Of a DNA stretch of 38,328 bases, positions 37,376-38,328 are shown piece after piece. The stretch comes from a virus. The stretch is taken from IMG/VR virus record IMGVR_UViG_3300028550_002804, positions 1 to 38,328 of that record. One strand, 5' to 3'. Below the pieces are notes generated by a model. That model saw only the letters and a program-made list of their open reading frames with translations, ran no database searches and had not been told where the DNA came from. Position 1 is the stretch's first letter. Each line of letters starts with the position of its first letter. The position numbers were made by a program, and so were the translations under genes.

Positions 37376-38001
37376 CCGGCGTACCACTATTTCCAACAGG
37401 TCTGGTAAAGCAATACACAACACCTAAGACCTTTATGGACGACTTGGATTTGTCTAAATTCACATTTGAAAAATTCAAGGGACAAACTAAGCTTAGAACA
37501 GAGAAATTCAATAACATACTTCTTCAGCCTGAATTCAAAGAGATAAGGGTTTGGGTAGAATGGTGTGCTAAGAATTTTCTTGATAATGTGTTGGAGATGG
37601 AATATGAAGAGTTCTTTCTTACAGAGAGCTGGTTGAATATTAGTGGTAAGGGTGGATATCAGAAGGTACATAATCACTCCAATTCAATTATCAGTGGAGT
37701 GCTGTATCTAAAGTCTAAGCCTGAGCATCCGCCTCTAATATTCAAAAAACAGAAGATGGAGTTTGAACCTTTTATTTCACTAACAGAGCATTATAAAAAA
37801 GGTAATCCAAACACCGCACACACTTTATCATTTCCTTGCACAGAGAACACTATGCTTGTTTTCAACTCGCATCTGTATCATGGCCATGAAGCAAGTGAAC
37901 TAGAAGAAGAGCGCATTGGTATTGCATGGAATGGTCTAGTCAATTTTGTAGAGAAGGATAAAGACATATATAGGATACAGTTTGTTAAGAAAGATACTTG
38001 A
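37372..38001 (+). CDS. 2OG-Fe(II) oxygenase-like protein
   Basis: A 209-residue protein with GKGGYQKVHNHSNSIISGVLYLKSKPEHPPLIF and MLVFNSHLYHGHEASELEEERIGIAWN. These are the metal- and 2-oxoglutarate-binding blocks of the phage oxygenase group that also includes the protein at 25508-26182. The usual H-x-D appears as H-N-H-S, so the acidic iron ligand may be missing or supplied elsewhere. It would hydroxylate an unknown target. ATGA overlap with the preceding gene; the gp32 promoter begins in its last codons. Confidence 0.72.
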   Translation: MTGVPLFPTGLVKQYTTPKTFMDDLDLSKFTFEKFKGQTKLRTEKFNNILLQPEFKEIRVWVEWCAKNFLDNVLEMEYEEFFLTESWLNISGKGGYQKVHNHSNSIISGVLYLKSKPEHPPLIFKKQKMEFEPFISLTEHYKKGNPNTAHTLSFPCTENTMLVFNSHLYHGHEASELEEERIGIAWNGLVNFVEKDKDIYRIQFVKKDT

Positions 38002-38026
38002 CATTCTGTATAAAACAGTATACAAT
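37998..38026 (+). promoter_or_regulatory. Sigma70-type promoter for gp32
   Basis: TTGACA (37998-38003), 17 bases, TACAAT (38021-38026). It gives a leader of about 40 bases with AAGGA before ATG 38074. gp32 is needed in large amounts early, which fits a strong promoter. Confidence 0.8.
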
Positions 38027-38073
38027 ATAATAATCAACATACAATAACACACATTAACATAAGGAAATATAAA

Positions 38074-38328
38074 ATGTCGTTAGCTCAAATGAAGAAATCT
38101 AATTCTTTGGATCAACTGCTTGGTGCAGCACAGTCCGAGAATCAATCCCAAGAAAAGAAGTCCTATAAGGACGAGCGTTTGTGGAAGCCAGAACTTGATA
38201 AGACAGGTAATGGTTATGCAGTCCTTCGTTTTCTGCCTGCTGTAGAAGGTGAAAATATGCCATGGGCAAAGCTTTGGAATCACGCATTTCAGGGCCCAAC
38301 TGGTCAGTGGTATATTGAGAACTCTTTG
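38074..38328 (+). CDS. 32: gp32 single-stranded DNA-binding protein (5' part)
   Basis: The visible 85 residues start MSLAQMKKSNSLDQLLGAAQ and include KSYKDERLWKPELDKTGNGYAVLRFLPAVEGENMPWAKLWNHAFQGPTGQWYIENSL. These match the N-terminal cooperativity region and the start of the OB-fold core of T4-like gp32. It coats single-stranded DNA and coordinates primase, helicase loader and RNase H. The gene is cut by the window end. Confidence 0.92.
   Translation, partial: MSLAQMKKSNSLDQLLGAAQSENQSQEKKSYKDERLWKPELDKTGNGYAVLRFLPAVEGENMPWAKLWNHAFQGPTGQWYIENSL

Overview
The window is a contiguous piece of a T4-like (tailed, contractile-tail type) marine phage genome. Recognisable T4-family core proteins are the gp61 primase, RNase H, PhoH-type ATPase, T4-type lysozyme, gp33-like late-transcription coactivator, gp59-like helicase loader and the start of the gp32 single-strand DNA-binding protein. 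They are mixed with short conserved proteins typical of marine T4-like phages. All genes lie on the + strand, are AT-rich, and overlap or abut with ATGA/TAATG junctions. Three features point to an alphaproteobacterial host, plausibly SAR11 (pelagimyophage type): a circularly permuted two-piece tmRNA of alphaproteobacterial style, a bS21 ribosomal protein, and strong AT bias with host-like TTGACA-17-TATAAT promoters. No taxonomic search could be run, so the host is an inference.

Layout. 1-11.5 kb is mainly late/structural: large acidic or basic proteins rich in L/I-x-E motifs (candidate prohead-core or capsid-internal proteins, one carrying a nucleotidylyltransferase domain), a HAD 5'-nucleotidase, structural proteins, and a block of conserved small proteins. 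That block runs into a lysis cassette with an overlapping i-spanin/o-spanin pair, a DUF1353-like protein and small membrane proteins. 11.5-16.1 kb is a nucleotide-metabolism block behind a sigma70-like promoter: primase, two methyltransferases, a B12-dependent class II ribonucleotide reductase, a zinc-ribbon protein and a PD-(D/E)XK nuclease. It ends at a 14-bp terminator hairpin.

16.15-23.59 kb is the striking part. It is a self-contained late unit encoding two related small membrane proteins, CsgF and CsgG homologues (the curli outer-membrane secretion pore), two secreted curlin-repeat proteins, a FecR-domain protein, a CHASE2-domain class III adenylate cyclase and a small membrane protein. 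It looks like a phage-borne curli-like (type VIII) secretion system coupled to a cAMP-producing sensor.

23.6-38.3 kb is early/middle: sigma70-like promoters, tRNA-Arg and tRNA-Pro lying inside an open reading frame, bS21, 2OG-Fe(II) oxygenases, RNase H, a metallopeptidase, a SleB-type hydrolase, MazG, PhoH, T4-type lysozyme flanked by a direct repeat, and a MGME/RecB-like exonuclease. These are followed by the permuted tmRNA with small ORFs in its spacer, an HTH protein behind a palindrome, gp33, gp59, tRNA-Thr, a Sel1-repeat protein, ThyX, a GT42/DUF115-like protein and gp32. Class II RNR plus ThyX gives the phage DNA-precursor synthesis that needs no oxygen radical cofactor and no folate-oxidising thymidylate synthase. 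Phage-encoded tRNAs, tmRNA and bS21 together suggest extensive takeover of host translation.
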